Source: Tridacna crocea
Lineage: Eukaryota > Mollusca > Bivalvia > Cardiida > Cardiidae
Assembly (NCBI GenBank): GCA_943736015.1
Contig: OX031072.1
Coordinates: 10,001 to 74,000, forward strand
Length of the DNA stretch: 64,000 nt
Direction: 5' to 3'
In this document: one piece after another, positions 21,085-31,015 of the stretch
Numbering within the stretch: position 1 is the first letter of the stretch
Layout: each line of letters opens with the position of its first letter
Notes under the pieces: model-generated
What the model saw: the letters and a program-made list of their open reading frames with translations, nothing else
Database searches by the model: none
Told to the model about the DNA's origin: nothing
Position numbers and translations under genes: made by a program

Positions 21085-22640
21085 GTGCTAGCATCGGTAT
21101 GCAGTGGCACTGTTTCAGTAAGTTCCAAGTAATAGAGGTGACCAATGACATACATTTAATATTGTTTTGGGTATATTATGTCAGGCTATATGCCAACATG
21201 GATATATTAAAGAAAAAGAAAAATGAAAAGATCTAACTTGGTGGGAAGCTGCCTATTACAAGTAACTGCATTTGCTCAACTAAATTGCAGACTAGTCAAA
21301 ATCGAAGAATTGCTGAAAACTAATCAAATTTGACTTACGGTAAACCATTAAATTTGAGTCTAATTGGAAGAAAACCTTGAGTAAAAAAAAATGAGTTTTT
21401 CTTTCTTTCAGCTCTGTTTTCCAAAGCTGTTTGAATTACGTAAAAGCAAGATTGTCCTGTAAAAGGGTGATGACCACCTATCAGTCCCAAAATATCAAGG
21501 TTTCACCATTAGTGCGACTTTCAGGACCTTCAGTCCTTTGATTCTTAGATTTAGCTTGTACCTACGGAAATAATATGAAAATTTTCTGACATGATTTATT
21601 GGAAAAAGTAAACTGACATTTTCATTCACTCCGATAACCGGAAGTTTGTCTACGATGGAAGCTTCACCGGGAGGCTGATTCTTGATAAATATCGCCCTAG
21701 GGAAATCTGATGAATGACACGGAAAGAGTGATTCACGGCAGGTAGGACATAATAAATCGACAGATTAGATATTTAAGAGCACGGTAGATGTGTGTTTATG
21801 TCGGCTAATATTGATTTGACCCCATTTTCAGCGATGATTTTCGGTGACAGTCGTGTCAAATTTTGATCGGAAATCAATTTCATTCCTTGTATATTTTATA
21901 ATAGAGAGTGACCACTTCGGCTGACATTAGCTATTTTCACCAAATAAACGTCCGATTCCTGTGATAATCCTATAGGTTAGCTGTTAGGTGATATTGTAGT
22001 GTCTTTTTCTGATGTGATATCTGTTGGACTGAAACCCATTTTGATACTTACAAAGAGAAAAAACACAGTTTCTACAATATGTAAGGTTTTTAAGCTTACT
22101 TTAAGTCATCTAGATGATATGATATAGCCAGTTTTGAAAGATTAATGCTTTACATGTTTTGTAAAGGCAATAACGTTATCCCACCCACCCGTTTTACAAT
22201 GGGGAAAATATATCGCTAGGTTAACGAAATTGGAAAAATTGACTCATTTGAAAATGTACGAACCATATTTATGATTTAAAACATGACACTTATTTCTTAT
22301 CTATGTTTTCTCCTTTCTATTTCAGTATACTACAGTGCATCACGGATTATTTAGATCTAAAACCAGTCTTGTTACTTGTTGGAACATTGCCCAGGTACCT
22401 CTCTTCCAGTTTCTGAATTACAGGCTGCGTCACAGAAAAAGGGGGCTTCATGTAAAAAATGGTTTTATGTAATATTTACTAGATGACTGCTCAAAATTTT
22501 ATGAAATTTCAAATTTGATTTATTATTAAAAAATGCCAAAAACCACACACCTGTTGTATTTAATTCAATGATGCAATTTTTGGATCAATTTTTTGGGGGG
22601 GCATGAATAAGTCCTTTTAGGATAAAAGAATTGAATTTAT
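21085..22640. other. No supported gene apart from inverted-repeat arm
   Basis: AT-rich sequence. GACCACTTCGGCTGACATTAG at 21909-21929 resembles GACCACTTCGACTGACATTTG at 15138-15158, hinting at a shared degraded repeat. CACAGAAAAAGGGGGCTTCATG near 22430 is a family C end. Confidence 0.4.
21625..21800 (-). repeat. Right arm of 4.6-kb-spaced inverted repeat
   Basis: Opposed partner of 17205-17387 at about 80% identity by eye. Between the arms lie a minisatellite, two family A copies and the ~165-bp array. Confidence 0.8.
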
Positions 22641-22734
22641 ATCAATTTCAAATATTTTATGACAAGCACTTGTTCGGGGAGCATAACCCGTCTCTGACGG
22701 CTCTTGTTATTAGAAGTCCCCTACCGAAACCGAT

Positions 22735-22842
22735 CCCAATATTTGAAAAGGGGAGGAAACAATGCTGCTTACCAGCATTTTCTCCCTCCTGCAACCTTTT
22801 CAAAGGCTCTTCTCTTTAGGGTTGTCAGAAGACTTGATTGTG
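22735..22842 (-). mobile_element. Family A MITE, right half
   Basis: GAGGAAACAATGCTGCTTACCAGCATTTTCTCC, CAAAGGCTCTTCTCTTTAGG, GACTTGATTGTGTAG. Confidence 0.65.
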
Positions 22843-23182
22843 TAGCCAAGGATCAAATCCAATCTCCTTGACAGAGGATTACAATGTGAAGCATTTGATT
22901 GCATAATATACAGTGGCAAACACCCAGCAGCCATACAGTCATTATGTGCATTGGTTTTTAGTTGAAGGAAAATATTATTGAAATTTTCAGTTTCATTCCA
23001 GTGACAAATACTGAATTTGATATAAACAAAATGAATCTGTAAAACAATTGCAATTTTTTAACACACAATTTTTAGTTTCATGTGTTTTCCCCAATTTATG
23101 GAGGGGCATTTTCTGGTGTTTTGCCCATTTATTCTCATGCATTTGGTCCTCAGATAGGGTGAATATCATTTCTTTGCTTCAG

Positions 23183-23299
23183 GACCTTTTTGAAATGCTT
23201 GTGGAAGATGTAGGGGAGCCCAAAGTTTGGCTGAATGAGCCATAATGATGGGAAAATAGGATAACTCACTGGTCAGCTGACCTCACTAAAAGACATAAG
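23183..23299 (+). other. Exon-like module, copy 1
   Basis: A pyrimidine tract and TTGCTTCAG precede GACCTTTTTGAAATGC. The block continues with GTTTGGCTGAATGAGCCAT and ends at GACATAAG|GTAAAA. Reading from the acceptor gives 20 open codons, then a stop after LNEP. It aligns with the modules at 25193, 27257 and 31437 and is the most diverged of the four. It could be an exon of a non-coding transcript, a decayed coding exon, or a repeat that resembles one. Confidence 0.45.
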
Positions 23300-23323
23300 G
23301 TAAAATAACACCTGATTTTTAAT

Positions 23324-23537
23324 TTAACCTTTCCCAAATAATAGCATTTAAGGCTGGGTCCAAATAGAAATCATTTGATGACGAAATGATAGGTTGTCTG
23401 AATGACTGAATTTCTTCTAGATACTGAGGGTGGTAAAGGAGAAAAAATTGTTTACCAGCATTTTATCCTTTTTCTTTTATGTTTTCAAAAACCTTTTTCC
23501 TCAGGGACATAAAAAGTTGGATTGTTTCGTAAAGGGA
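23324..23537 (-). mobile_element. Family A MITE, degraded
   Basis: TTAACCTTTCCCAAATAATA, GGCTGGGTCCAAATAGAAA, TTTACCAGCATTTTATCC, AAAAAGTTGGATTGTTTCGTAAAGGGA. Confidence 0.75.
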
Positions 23538-23713
23538 AGAAGCTTTCTGAAAACAATGTGGGAAAAGGAGACTTTGTAATCCGTATTTTCTCTTTGTCCA
23601 AAATATTTTATAGTCTTCCAAAGTCAAGTTTCAATTTTTCAGTCATGTTTAGTTGTCTGTAAATAATTTCAGCTTGGACGGTTGTAAACTTTTGTCGTTT
23701 GGTAAAGAGTTAA
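23538..23713 (+). mobile_element. Family A MITE, fused to the previous copy
   Basis: Starts directly at GAAGAAGCTTTCTGAAAACAA, so its left arm is missing. Degraded hairpin, GTTGTCTGTAAATAATTTCA, TTTGGTAAAGAGTTAA. Its right TTAA opens another fragment. Confidence 0.75.
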
Positions 23714-23768
23714 ACCTTTAACATATGATTACAAGTTTTAACGACCCTCATGAGAAGACATTGCAGTG
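23710..23768 (+). mobile_element. Family A MITE, left arm only
   Basis: TTAAACCTTTAACATATGATTACAAGTTTTAACGACCCTCATGAGAAGACAT; it ends before the hairpin. Confidence 0.6.
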
Positions 23769-24115
23769 TTCCCACTCATGAAAATTATTGTGCAAATCGC
23801 ATTATAGAACTGAAACTCACATGACAAATTTTCGTTGCACGTGAGACCTCACTTAAGAAAAAAATGTTTAAAGAAAACCCAATATCTTGCTAACTTGTAA
23901 AACAATCGGATTTGAAGCGACTTGCTACCTATGTTGATAAATTATTGTTAAATCATAAGGAAATATCTATTCATAAATTAACACAAGAAAAAATGCTCCA
24001 TGCAAAAAAAGAAACCCATGACACAAAATGTTCCTTTTGACATTGTCCTATCAGAATCACTTCATACCGTCCTTTCAGGTTTTTAATGATTAAGCAGTAA
24101 ATTTCCACAGACATC

Positions 24116-24344
24116 TTAACCCTTTCCCGAACCATCCCTGTTTTTTACGGGTCTGGAATAGTAGCCTTTTGAAAACATTGTGGGAAAAGAAGAAAATGCT
24201 GGTAATCAGCATTTTCTCCTTTTCCCACAATGTTTTCTACCCTATCATATAAAGAAATAATCTTTTCAGCAAGAGTTTAATTGTCGTCTGCAAATACTTT
24301 CAATTTGATCAAGTCCAAAAAATTCTCGTTTGGGAAAGGGTTAA
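24116..24344 (+). mobile_element. Family A MITE, complete
   Basis: TTAACCCTTTCCCGAACCAT, TTACGGGTCTGGAATAGTAG, palindrome centred on GGTAATC, GTCGTCTGCAAATACTTTCA, TTTGGGAAAGGGTTAA. CCCTTTCCC/GGGAAAGGG subfamily. Confidence 0.95.
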
Positions 24345-24502
24345 TATATATCAGACTTCCGTGCGGCAAATCATTAATATTAATTGCTCTACCACTTGTT
24401 GAGAACTATTATTGTCATACCCTCTAATATGAAATCTTACTCCCAGATTTACAGCATAGGGGTTAAGTATACCCTTGAAATAGAAAGCTAGCGGGAACAC
24501 TT

Positions 24503-24576
24503 CATTAGACAAAGTTGAAAAGGAGAAAATTCTGGTAACCTGCATTGTTCCTATTCCCACAATGCTTTCTTCCCTG
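24503..24576 (+). mobile_element. Family A MITE, hairpin only
   Basis: GTTGAAAAGGAGAAAATTCT, GGTAACCTGCATTGTTCC, CCCACAATGCTTTCTTCCCT. It joins the next copy directly. Confidence 0.65.
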
Positions 24577-24802
24577 TCTAACTCTTTACCACAAAATCCT
24601 GACTGAATGACTCTGAGTAAGATAGCCTTTGAAAACATTGTAGGAAAGGGAAAAAATGCTGGTAAACAGCATTTTCTCCTTTTCCCACTATGTTTTCTCC
24701 CATTTCCAAATCAAATTTCAAACTTTGAGTAACATTTATTTTTTGGTCTGCAAATGCTCTCAGTTTGGACTGTTCCAAAATTTGGGTTTGGTAAAGATTT
24801 AA
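24577..24802 (+). mobile_element. Family A MITE, nearly complete
   Basis: CTAACTCTTTACCACAAAAT, GAGTAAGATAGCCTTTGAAA, hairpin, GGTCTGCAAATGCTCTCAGT, GGTAAAGATTTAA. Confidence 0.9.
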
Positions 24803-24954
24803 GAGAAAAGTCATCATTTAGACTACATTTAGGTTTAGCTTTTCCAGTGCCTACAATTTGGTCAGGTCCAAAATATCAATGTTTTGTAGAGTTCATTCAT
24901 TTTTATAGTACTTTTACTCTCAAACTGATTGGCTGAACCTGATTTCATTTAGTT

Positions 24955-25040
24955 TATCAGACAGTTTAGATCAAGATAAGACTGCAAAACATAGAGTCTG
25001 GTCTTGATTCCACTATTTTGATAAGAAATATCTCAAAAGA
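24955..25040 (+). mobile_element. Family B TTAA MITE, core fragment
   Basis: AGTTTAGATCAAGATAAGACTGCA pairs with AGTCTGGTCTTGATTCCACT. Termini not found. Confidence 0.55.
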
Positions 25041-25192
25041 GCATAAAAATGGGCCATGTTTTGCCAAAGACTCAGGTACACAAGTTCAGGGCCCCTTGTC
25101 TTTGTGATGATGCTTTGACAAACTTATATTTCTTAAGTTAGTTAAAATACATAATTGTGTGGTAAAGGGTTAATTCAGTTTTCTATATTTCG

Positions 25193-25322
25193 GTAGCTTT
25201 TGTAACTGCCTGCGTGATACTGGTACAAAGACACAAAGTGTAACTGAATGAACCATGATGAATGGTAAAATAAAGAATTACGTCGCACAGTGATGGTATC
25301 AGGAAGCAACTTGAGACATGAA
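25193..25322 (+). other. Exon-like module, copy 2
   Basis: TTCTATATTTCGGTAG, then CTTTTGTAACTGCCTGCGTGATACTGG, AACTGAATGAACCATGATGAATGG, CACAGTGATGG and TTGAGACATGAA|GTAAGA. The expected CAG acceptor reads CGG here, with a TAG two bases later. The frame is broken. Downstream sequence (a CTGCAGGGCCATATAGA block at 25928) also recurs after copy 3, so the duplicated unit is longer than the module. A family A right terminus lies just upstream (25150-25174). Confidence 0.5.
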
Positions 25323-25534
25323 GTAAGAAACCACCAAACTTTTTAATCAAATTAGTTAAATCCTTAATGCGCCTAACTTTACTTACATTTTTTTTGCAAA
25401 CAATATAGATCATGATCAGGTTGCTTGGATTGTTGGACCTAGCCTTTGGTCTAACTGTCTGCTACTCAGGGGTTCAGAGTTCTGACAAAAACAACCATGA
25501 AATTTCACTACTTGCATCTTTTGAACTGATTGTG

Positions 25535-25843
25535 CCCGAGCCCAGGTAGCTCATTCGATAGAGTGTAGGACTGAAGAACAAGGGGTCGTGAGTTTAATCC
25601 CAGGCTTGGCCAGTTTATTTTCTACGATTGATGATAGTCATAGCGACAGGATTCATTCCTCACCCACCACTAATCATTGTTCCAGTGATGGTTGTGTGGG
25701 AAAGCAGCCAGTGGCTTGGAAAGAAAATTATGCTGACTGCCGGTAAAAGAGAATCCAGGAAAGCATGGATAGGTGCACTGGCTGCCCACAATATAACTGA
25801 AATAATGTTGTAAACTGCGTTAAACACCACAAAATTAAATGAA
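25535..25843 (+). repeat. Full SINE, tRNA head and Nin-DC-like tail
   Basis: TGAACTGATTGTG at 25522-25534 and at 25844-25856 is a perfect 13-bp target duplication. The head has an A box (AGGTAGCTCATTCGATAGAG) and a B box (GGTCGTGAGTTTAATCC). The body holds GATTGATGATAGTCATAGCG, GGATTCATTCCTCACCCACC, GCAGCCAGTGGCTTGGAAAG and GGATAGGTGCACTGGCTGCC. The 3' tail ATAACTGAAATAATGTTG...GCGTTAAACACCA resembles the Nin-DC-type domain found in many mollusc SINEs. Copies depend on a LINE partner not present here. Confidence 0.9.
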
Positions 25844-26084
25844 TGAACTGATTGTGAATATTTCTTATAAGTCAAACTGCATCCAGGATTTAGATAACAA
25901 ACAAACCTTAACTGTGTCTCAATTCCTGCAGGGCCATATAGAAAAGAAATAGTCATTTTTTTATCCACATGTTCCCTGTCATGGCAAATAACAACTAAAA
26001 TGATTTTAAACTTGGATTAGCCAGAATGTCTCAGAACAGCCAACTTAGATCCAAGATCAGATGACAAATTAATTTCATTTCAGG

Positions 26085-26323
26085 TTAACCCTTCACCAAA
26101 CGATCTTGAGTTTGAATGACACCCCAGTAACCCTTCACCAAACAATCTGTGGTTTTTACCACCCTGATATAGAAGCCTTTTGAAACCATTGTCGGAAAAG
26201 GAGAAAATGCTACTAACCAGCATTTTGTCCTTTCCGACAATGTTTTCTACTCTCCAGGAAACAAATTTCAATTTTTGAGTTACATTTTGTTGTCAGCATG
26301 TGCTTTCAGTTTGAACCTGTCTA
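26085..26323 (+). mobile_element. Family A MITE, first part, split by a SINE
   Basis: TTAACCCTTCACCAAACGAT, a second left-end copy at 26129 (GTAACCCTTCACCAAACAAT), hairpin with CTACTAACCAGCA centre, GTTGTCAGCATGTGCTTTCA, then TTTGAACCTGTCTA where the SINE enters. The remainder resumes at 26643. Confidence 0.9.
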
Positions 26324-26642
26324 GCAGAGGCTCAGTAGCTCAGTCTTTAGAGTGCAGGACTTGACAACATGGGGCCCAGGGTTCCATGCTTGACTATGAA
26401 GCCTGGTTTGGCCAATTTCTTCCCGAGGACTGATGATAGTCACTGCAATAGCCGACAGGATTCATTCCTCTCCCACCGCTGACCACCGACAATGGTTATG
26501 TGGGAAAGCATCCAGGGGCTTGGAAAGAAAATCATGTGAAGTACTGGTAAAAGAGACTTCAGGAACGCATTGATAGGGCACTGGCTGTTATATAACTGAA
26601 ATAATGTTGAAAACGGTGTTATAACACCATACAATTAATTGG
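26324..26642 (+). repeat. SINE inserted in a family A MITE
   Basis: ACCTGTCTA occurs at 26315-26323 and 26643-26651, the target duplication. The SINE has an A box (AGTAGCTCAGTCTTTAGAGT), a B-box-like CCCAGGGTTCCATGC and the shared body. The tail is ATAACTGAAATAATGTTG, then GGTGTTATAACACCATAC. Confidence 0.9.
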
Positions 26643-26675
26643 ACCTGTCTAAAATTATTTGGCAAAGAGGTTTAT
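26643..26675 (+). mobile_element. Family A MITE, remainder after SINE
   Basis: GACCTGTCTAAAATTATTTGGCAAAGAGG continues the arm broken at 26323. Confidence 0.85.
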
Positions 26676-26938
26676 GAGGCCTTTTTGAAATGGGGAAAAT
26701 ACTTAAAAACTTTGTGGTAAAAAGGGAAAAAGCTAGCTAAAAGCTTTTTCTTTGCTGCATATTTAGAAATTTTTGTGACATGGAAAAGCAATAATTCGCA
26801 GTTTTTTTGACTCGCTGATACTTATACAGTATTTCCCACAATATTTTCAATCCTTCCTGACACAAAGTTCAATTTTGATTTCTGCAGTTTTTTTCAAGTG
26901 GGAAAAGTCTCAAATTTTGTCCTCTGGTAAAGAGTTAA
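26676..26938 (+). mobile_element. Family A MITE, degraded with insert
   Basis: GAGGCCTTTTTGAAATGG, AAAGCTAGCTAAAAGCTTTT as an altered hairpin, ~60 unrelated bases, TTCCCACAATATTTTCAATCC, TTCTGCAGTTTTTTTCAAGT, GGTAAAGAGTTAA. Confidence 0.6.
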
Positions 26939-26944
26939 GAGAGA

Positions 26945-27240
26945 ATTTTTATGCAATTATTATTTAGTATATACTGAAAGGGTCATATTATATAATGGTC
27001 CAGGTCGTCCATTCATTTGCAATGTCTTGTGTGCGCAACTCCTCCTACTTTCCATTGAAATAAGTTCAAACTTACCACAATATACCTCTGTGATGTGTAG
27101 TTGTGCATGTGACTAAAAATTTGGATCTCTTTAGTCATGGTTGGTTGGTTTTATCCCATTTTACAAACAAGCCCCTTCTGGTGTATATGAACCCCTCTGC
27201 AAAGCTCTTGTTTAGTTTTTAGTCTTTATTAGTTAGACCT
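26945..27240. other. No supported feature
   Basis: Mixed sequence with no repeat boundary or exon that I can defend. Confidence 0.4.
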
Positions 27241-27256
27241 AATTTCTATTTTTCAG

Positions 27257-27387
27257 TACCTTTTGTAAGTTCTGCCCGGATGAAATGGTACACAGACACC
27301 AAGTTAAGCTGAAAGAGCCAAGATCAAAGGTTAGATAAGAAATGAACTACTTCAGAGGTGACCTCGGACAACAATTTTTGACATGAA
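27257..27387 (+). other. Exon-like module, copy 3
   Basis: TTCTATTTTTCAG|TACCTTTTGTAAGTTCTGCC opens and TTTTTGACATGAA|GTAAGA closes it: the best-preserved splice signals of the four. One frame gives 26 codons starting TFCKFCPDEMVHRHQVKLK before a stop. The C-x2-C spacing is suggestive but not enough for a zinc-binding call. Downstream CCTACAGGGCCATATAGATG matches the block after copy 2. Confidence 0.5.
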
Positions 27388-27782
27388 GTAAGATAGCATC
27401 TGACTTTAATATAATTCATGTTAAAAACTGTTTAACTTCAAATTTGCTGAAACCCACATAAGTTGTTTTGCAGACCATACGAATTATGATCAAACAGCTC
27501 GAACTCTCTCAAATCCTACAGGGCCATATAGATGAACAACAAGCACATTTTTTGCCTGTGTGCCCTACCTTTGCAAATATAAATTCCAGTACATACCTTT
27601 TCCAAATGGTGTAGACAGAAAGGCTAGATTATTTAGATATCGAAGTTAAAATCCAAAAAATCATTAGAACAGTTACAGAAAATAACCCTTTCCTTATAAT
27701 ATTGTTTAAAGTTAGTTAATGAATTAATGAAATAGGTCCGCTCACAATGTTCTAATACTTGGAAAGTTTACTTTGATACATT

Positions 27783-27830
27783 TAAAGGGCAAATCAACAA
27801 GTTTCTGATATGATTAATTTTCAAATCTAC
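27783..27830 (+). mobile_element. Kolobok-like terminus, single end
   Basis: TTTAAAGGGCAAATCAACAAG matches the first 15 bases of the ends at 29941 and 31326. I cannot find its partner. AATAAGTTTCTGATGATGAGG at 28107 faintly echoes the next bases. Confidence 0.4.
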
Positions 27831-27899
27831 ATCTATCAAATGGCAACCTGGTAATGTTGTAATTTGAAAAAAAAATTAGTAAAAGTACTTTCTTTCAAT

Positions 27900-28550
27900 A
27901 CATATTTTTGCTTATTAGTTTTTCTTGCATTGCTCACCTCCCTTACTTATTGTAGCGCACCTTGATCTGTGACGCCTTAGGAGTGTTTGTTTCAATATGG
28001 ACCTTGTTTAAGATAGTGAAATGAGCGATATTTAAGACGAAAAAATACACGATTCTAGGCTGGTAAGGTGGTACATGTACCACCAAATTTTTATTGAAAC
28101 TTAATAAGTTTCTGATGATGAGGATAAAAGTAAAATTTCGCCCACTAATGGCGAAAATAACGGTGTTATTCTGGACTTTTGAACAGCGTGTTGAGTATCA
28201 CGCCTACATGTATTAGGCTACGGGCTAACGTCGCTTACGGAAATATTCTATATATGATGAAATTAAGTGTACGGCATAAGCTTTGTTTCACCTGAAGTAT
28301 TTTCAGTAGATTAACGGGCGGAATTAATAATAATAATAAAAAAGACGGTTTCAAGATAGTTCCACGACTAGACAGTCCCCCGACACTTTTAAAGATATTT
28401 CTCTGACACTTTAGTTTCATGTCAAATAACCTTTTTCTTGACTTTTACGATTGGTAATCCTGAGAGTGTAGTTCTAACTATTTGTTGATGGATCCTATTT
28501 TGTACCTTGTAAAGAATTCTGTAAATATTGACAGGTACAAAATTTGTTCT
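27900..28550. other. No supported gene
   Basis: A (TAA)n stretch lies at 28325-28340. The 61-codon minus frame here has no domain. The rest is unassigned. Confidence 0.4.
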
Positions 28551-28734
28551 CTCATGGGTGAAGGGTTACACAGTAAATCGCGATTTTCATGAGAATAAGA
28601 ATAGTTTGAAATGCTGTTAACAAGCGTGAAATTTGATAAAAGAATATGTTCCCAGATCATTAAGACAATTCTCAAAATTATTTTATATTCTGGGTAACTA
28701 TCAATTGATCCTTTATCCACAATATTTTCTATTT

Positions 28735-28982
28735 TTAACTCTTTACCATACGACAAAGTATTAAACAGGTCCAAACTGAAATCTCTTGCAGACAACAAAA
28801 TAAAGTTATATATTTCAAAAATTGAATTTTTTTTTTCCAGCAGAGTAAAACACTATTAAAAGGAGAATATGCTGGTTACTAGGTAACTTTCTACTAGGTG
28901 GCTGGTTACTTTCTTACAATGTTTTTAAAAGTCTTCCATCTTCGGGGTTGTAAAAATTAGGGATTGATTGGTAAAGGGTTAA
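28735..28982 (-). mobile_element. Family A MITE, hairpin rearranged
   Basis: TTAACTCTTTACCATACGAC, TTGCAGACAACAAAATAAAG, then a hairpin in which GCTGGTTACTAGGTAACTTTCTACTAGGTGGCTGGTTAC replaces the simple core. TTGGTAAAGGGTTAA closes. A CCACAATATTTTCTA scrap of another copy precedes it. Confidence 0.8.
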
Positions 28983-29095
28983 ATATAAATCCCAAACATT
29001 GGGCACGAGTTCTGGTTAAGTTCACAGGGAGCAGTATCCAAAGAGATAAGTAGGAGTTGTATGGACTTCTTCTCAAGAGATGTAAAATACATTTT

Positions 29096-29324
29096 TTCAC
29101 CCTTTCCTAAACAATCCCTGGTTTTTACGGGAAAGGAATGGAAGCCTTTTGGAAACATTGTGGGAAAAGGAGAAAATGCTGGTAACCAGCATATTCGCCT
29201 CTTCCCACAATGCTTTCTACCCTATCATATAGAATAATCATCTTTTAAGCAACTGTTAATTTGTCATCGGCTAAATGCTTTGAATTTGGTCTGGTCCAAA
29301 ATTTGCCATCTGGGAAAGGGTTAA
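29096..29324 (+). mobile_element. Family A MITE, complete
   Basis: TTCACCCTTTCCTAAACAATCCC, TTACGGGAAAGGAATGGAAG, hairpin, ATCATATAGAATAATCATCT, GGGAAAGGGTTAA. It differs from the copy at 57121 by only about 15 substitutions and small changes by eye. Confidence 0.95.
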
Positions 29325-29536
29325 ATTGTTACCAAACATCAAATTTATTGACTCAACCGAATTGAAAGCAATTAGAGTCAAGAAATCAAATTTAACTTGC
29401 ATGTTTGGACTTGTTTCTGATGGGGTAAAAAACTTTGTAGAAAAAGGAGAAAATGCTGGTCAGCAGCATTTCTCTTTTACCTACAATGTTTTCGAAAGTT
29501 TTTTTCTATCATCACAAGGGTCCGTAAAAACAAAAG
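29321..29536 (-). mobile_element. Family A MITE, shares TTAA with previous copy
   Basis: TTAAATTGTTACCAAACATC, ATTGACTCAACCGAATTGAA, hairpin centred on GGTCAGC, then GGGTCCGTAAAAACAAAAGA. Right terminus lost. Confidence 0.8.
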
Positions 29537-29539
29537 ATT

Positions 29540-29850
29540 TTTCTCAGTAGCCTGTCTAGAAGACATAATATGGAGAGGAACAGAGAAATATCCACAAATC
29601 AGAAGTGTAAAGATACAATTCAAAATATGTTCAAAATGACTGTAAGTTGTCAAATCATTTTTAAGAGTGAAATGTCGAAGAGAAGAAGTGTATGGGATAA
29701 AAGCTGTAACATGGGTTTACTGTCACAAACAAACATTACAGTGTAAAGGGGTGAGATATGCAAATGTTATGTAACCATTTCCTGTATTATTTCAACTGGC
29801 CGGTGATGGATTAACATTTATGACCATGACTAGGGGTAGCCAGATACTGA
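29540..29850. other. No supported feature
   Basis: Unassigned AT-rich DNA. No ends, exons or RNA structures noticed. Confidence 0.4.
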
Positions 29851-29851
29851 C

Positions 29852-30083
29852 TTCACCCTTTACCATACAAACCTAGTTTCCAATACCCAAAGAAAGAGTG
29901 TTTGAAAAACAGTGTGGGAAGAAAAAGATGTTTACCTGTTTAAAGGGCAAATCCTAAAATATTTTGACCATACTGTTTTTTGCTCCAATCAGCTGCAAAT
30001 GTTTTTGGTTCACAATTCTTTTGTTGTCTACAAATGCTTTTAATTTGAACCAGTCTAAAATTTTTGTGTTTGGTAAATGGTCA
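29852..30083 (+). mobile_element. Family A MITE interrupted by a Kolobok-like end
   Basis: CACCCTTTACCATACAAACC, AGAGTGTTTGAAAAACAGTG and a broken hairpin run to 29938. A 66-base foreign segment follows; then TTGTTGTCTACAAATGCTTT, AACCAGTCTAAAATT and TTTGGTAAATGGT complete the right arm. Confidence 0.75.
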
Positions 30084-30165
30084 GTTGACCATCTGTTTTT
30101 TACAACCCTGAGATAGAAGCCTTTTGAAAACATTGTGGAAAAGGAAGAAAAAGCTGAAACACTTG
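30083..30165 (+). mobile_element. Family A MITE, left half
   Basis: GACCATCTGTTTTTTACAACCCTGAGATAGAAGCCTTTTGAAAACATTGTGGAAAAGG, then lost. Confidence 0.7.
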
Positions 30166-30245
30166 AAAGTTAACATCATTTGAACAATCCAGACTTTGGT
30201 TCTTGCAAAATCTATGTTATGAATTTGAATGAACACGACATGTTG

Positions 30246-30377
30246 TTGCCTTTGAAAACATTGTGAGGAAAAGAGAAAATGTTAAGATTTTCTCCTTTTC
30301 CCATAATGTTTTCCATCCTTTCCAAATCAAATTTCATTTCAATTTTTTGATTACCATTTTTTTGTCATGTGAAAATT
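30246..30377 (+). mobile_element. Family A MITE, hairpin and part of right arm
   Basis: GCCTTTGAAAACATTGTGAGG, short hairpin with AATGTTAAGATTTTC centre, CCATCCTTTCCAAATCAAAT. It ends at the TTAA that opens the next copy. Confidence 0.7.
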
Positions 30378-30604
30378 AACCCTTTACCAAACAATCCCTG
30401 GTTTTTACAACCCTGAGATGGAAGCCTTTTTAAAACATTGTGGGAAAAGGAAAATATGCTGGAAACCAACATTTTCTTCTTATCCTACAATGTTTTCTAT
30501 CCTGGTGGAAACAAATTTCAATTTTTCAGTTAGGTTTACTTTGTTCCCTGCAAGTGCTTTTAAATTGGACCAGTCTAAAATTTTGTCTCTTGGTAAAGGG
30601 TTAA
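30376..30604 (+). mobile_element. Family A MITE, complete
   Basis: TTAACCCTTTACCAAACAATCCCTGG, CAACCCTGAGATGGAAGCC, hairpin centred on GGAAACC, TTCCCTGCAAGTGCTTTTAA, CTTGGTAAAGGGTTAA. CCCTTTACC/GGTAAAGGG subfamily. Confidence 0.95.
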
Positions 30605-30672
30605 ATGTTGAAAACATTTGGGGAAAAAAAGGAGAAAACGGCACCAATTTCTCCTTTGTCCAGAATGTAGAT
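30605..30672 (+). mobile_element. Family A MITE, hairpin scrap
   Basis: GTTGAAAACATTTGGGGAAA, AAGGAGAAAACGGCACCAAT, TCTCCTTTGTCCAGAATGT. Confidence 0.55.
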
Positions 30673-30712
30673 CTAGAAAAGGATAAAATATTACAAAAAA
30701 CAATTAAAGGAA

Positions 30713-31015
30713 TTATGACCTTATGTTTGTTTTTCTTTTTGGAGATTGCACAGCATCAGGTTTTAACCGCAGCCTAATATTCTTATAACCAACTTCTTTT
30801 ACGAGTTTTGGACTTATTAAGAGCCGACTGTCCTCGAAGTGTTTCAGACACAATTTGGAATGAACTGATGGCACAAAATCCGCTGTTACTGTCCGGCCCC
30901 GGTTTAAACGTTGAATCCATAGTTTCCTCCTTTTTAATTCCTTCAGAAATTTGAACATACGAATTCTATGTGTTCCTGATTAGACGTTGAAGCCATAGGC
31001 TGCACAATTTACCAT
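30713..31015 (-). pseudogene. Broken THAP-domain gene, N-terminal part
   Basis: From ATG at 31015 the frame reads MVNCAAYGFNV, then a stop codon, then SGTHRIRMFKFLKELKRRKL, WIQRLNR, and later SKLCLKHFEDSRL and LRLKPDAVQSPKRK, ending at 30713. This follows the THAP zinc-binding DNA-binding domain (C-x2-4-C, the F-P/R-W core, C-x2-H, LK-x-AVPT) closely. The first cysteine and the C-x2-H pair are kept. The second cysteine position is phenylalanine, the AVPT(I)F box has become AVQSP, and the stop after 11 codons splits the domain. It is therefore non-functional as written. Its place just inside a Kolobok-like end suggests transposase origin. A host THAP gene exon is the alternative. Confidence 0.8.
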
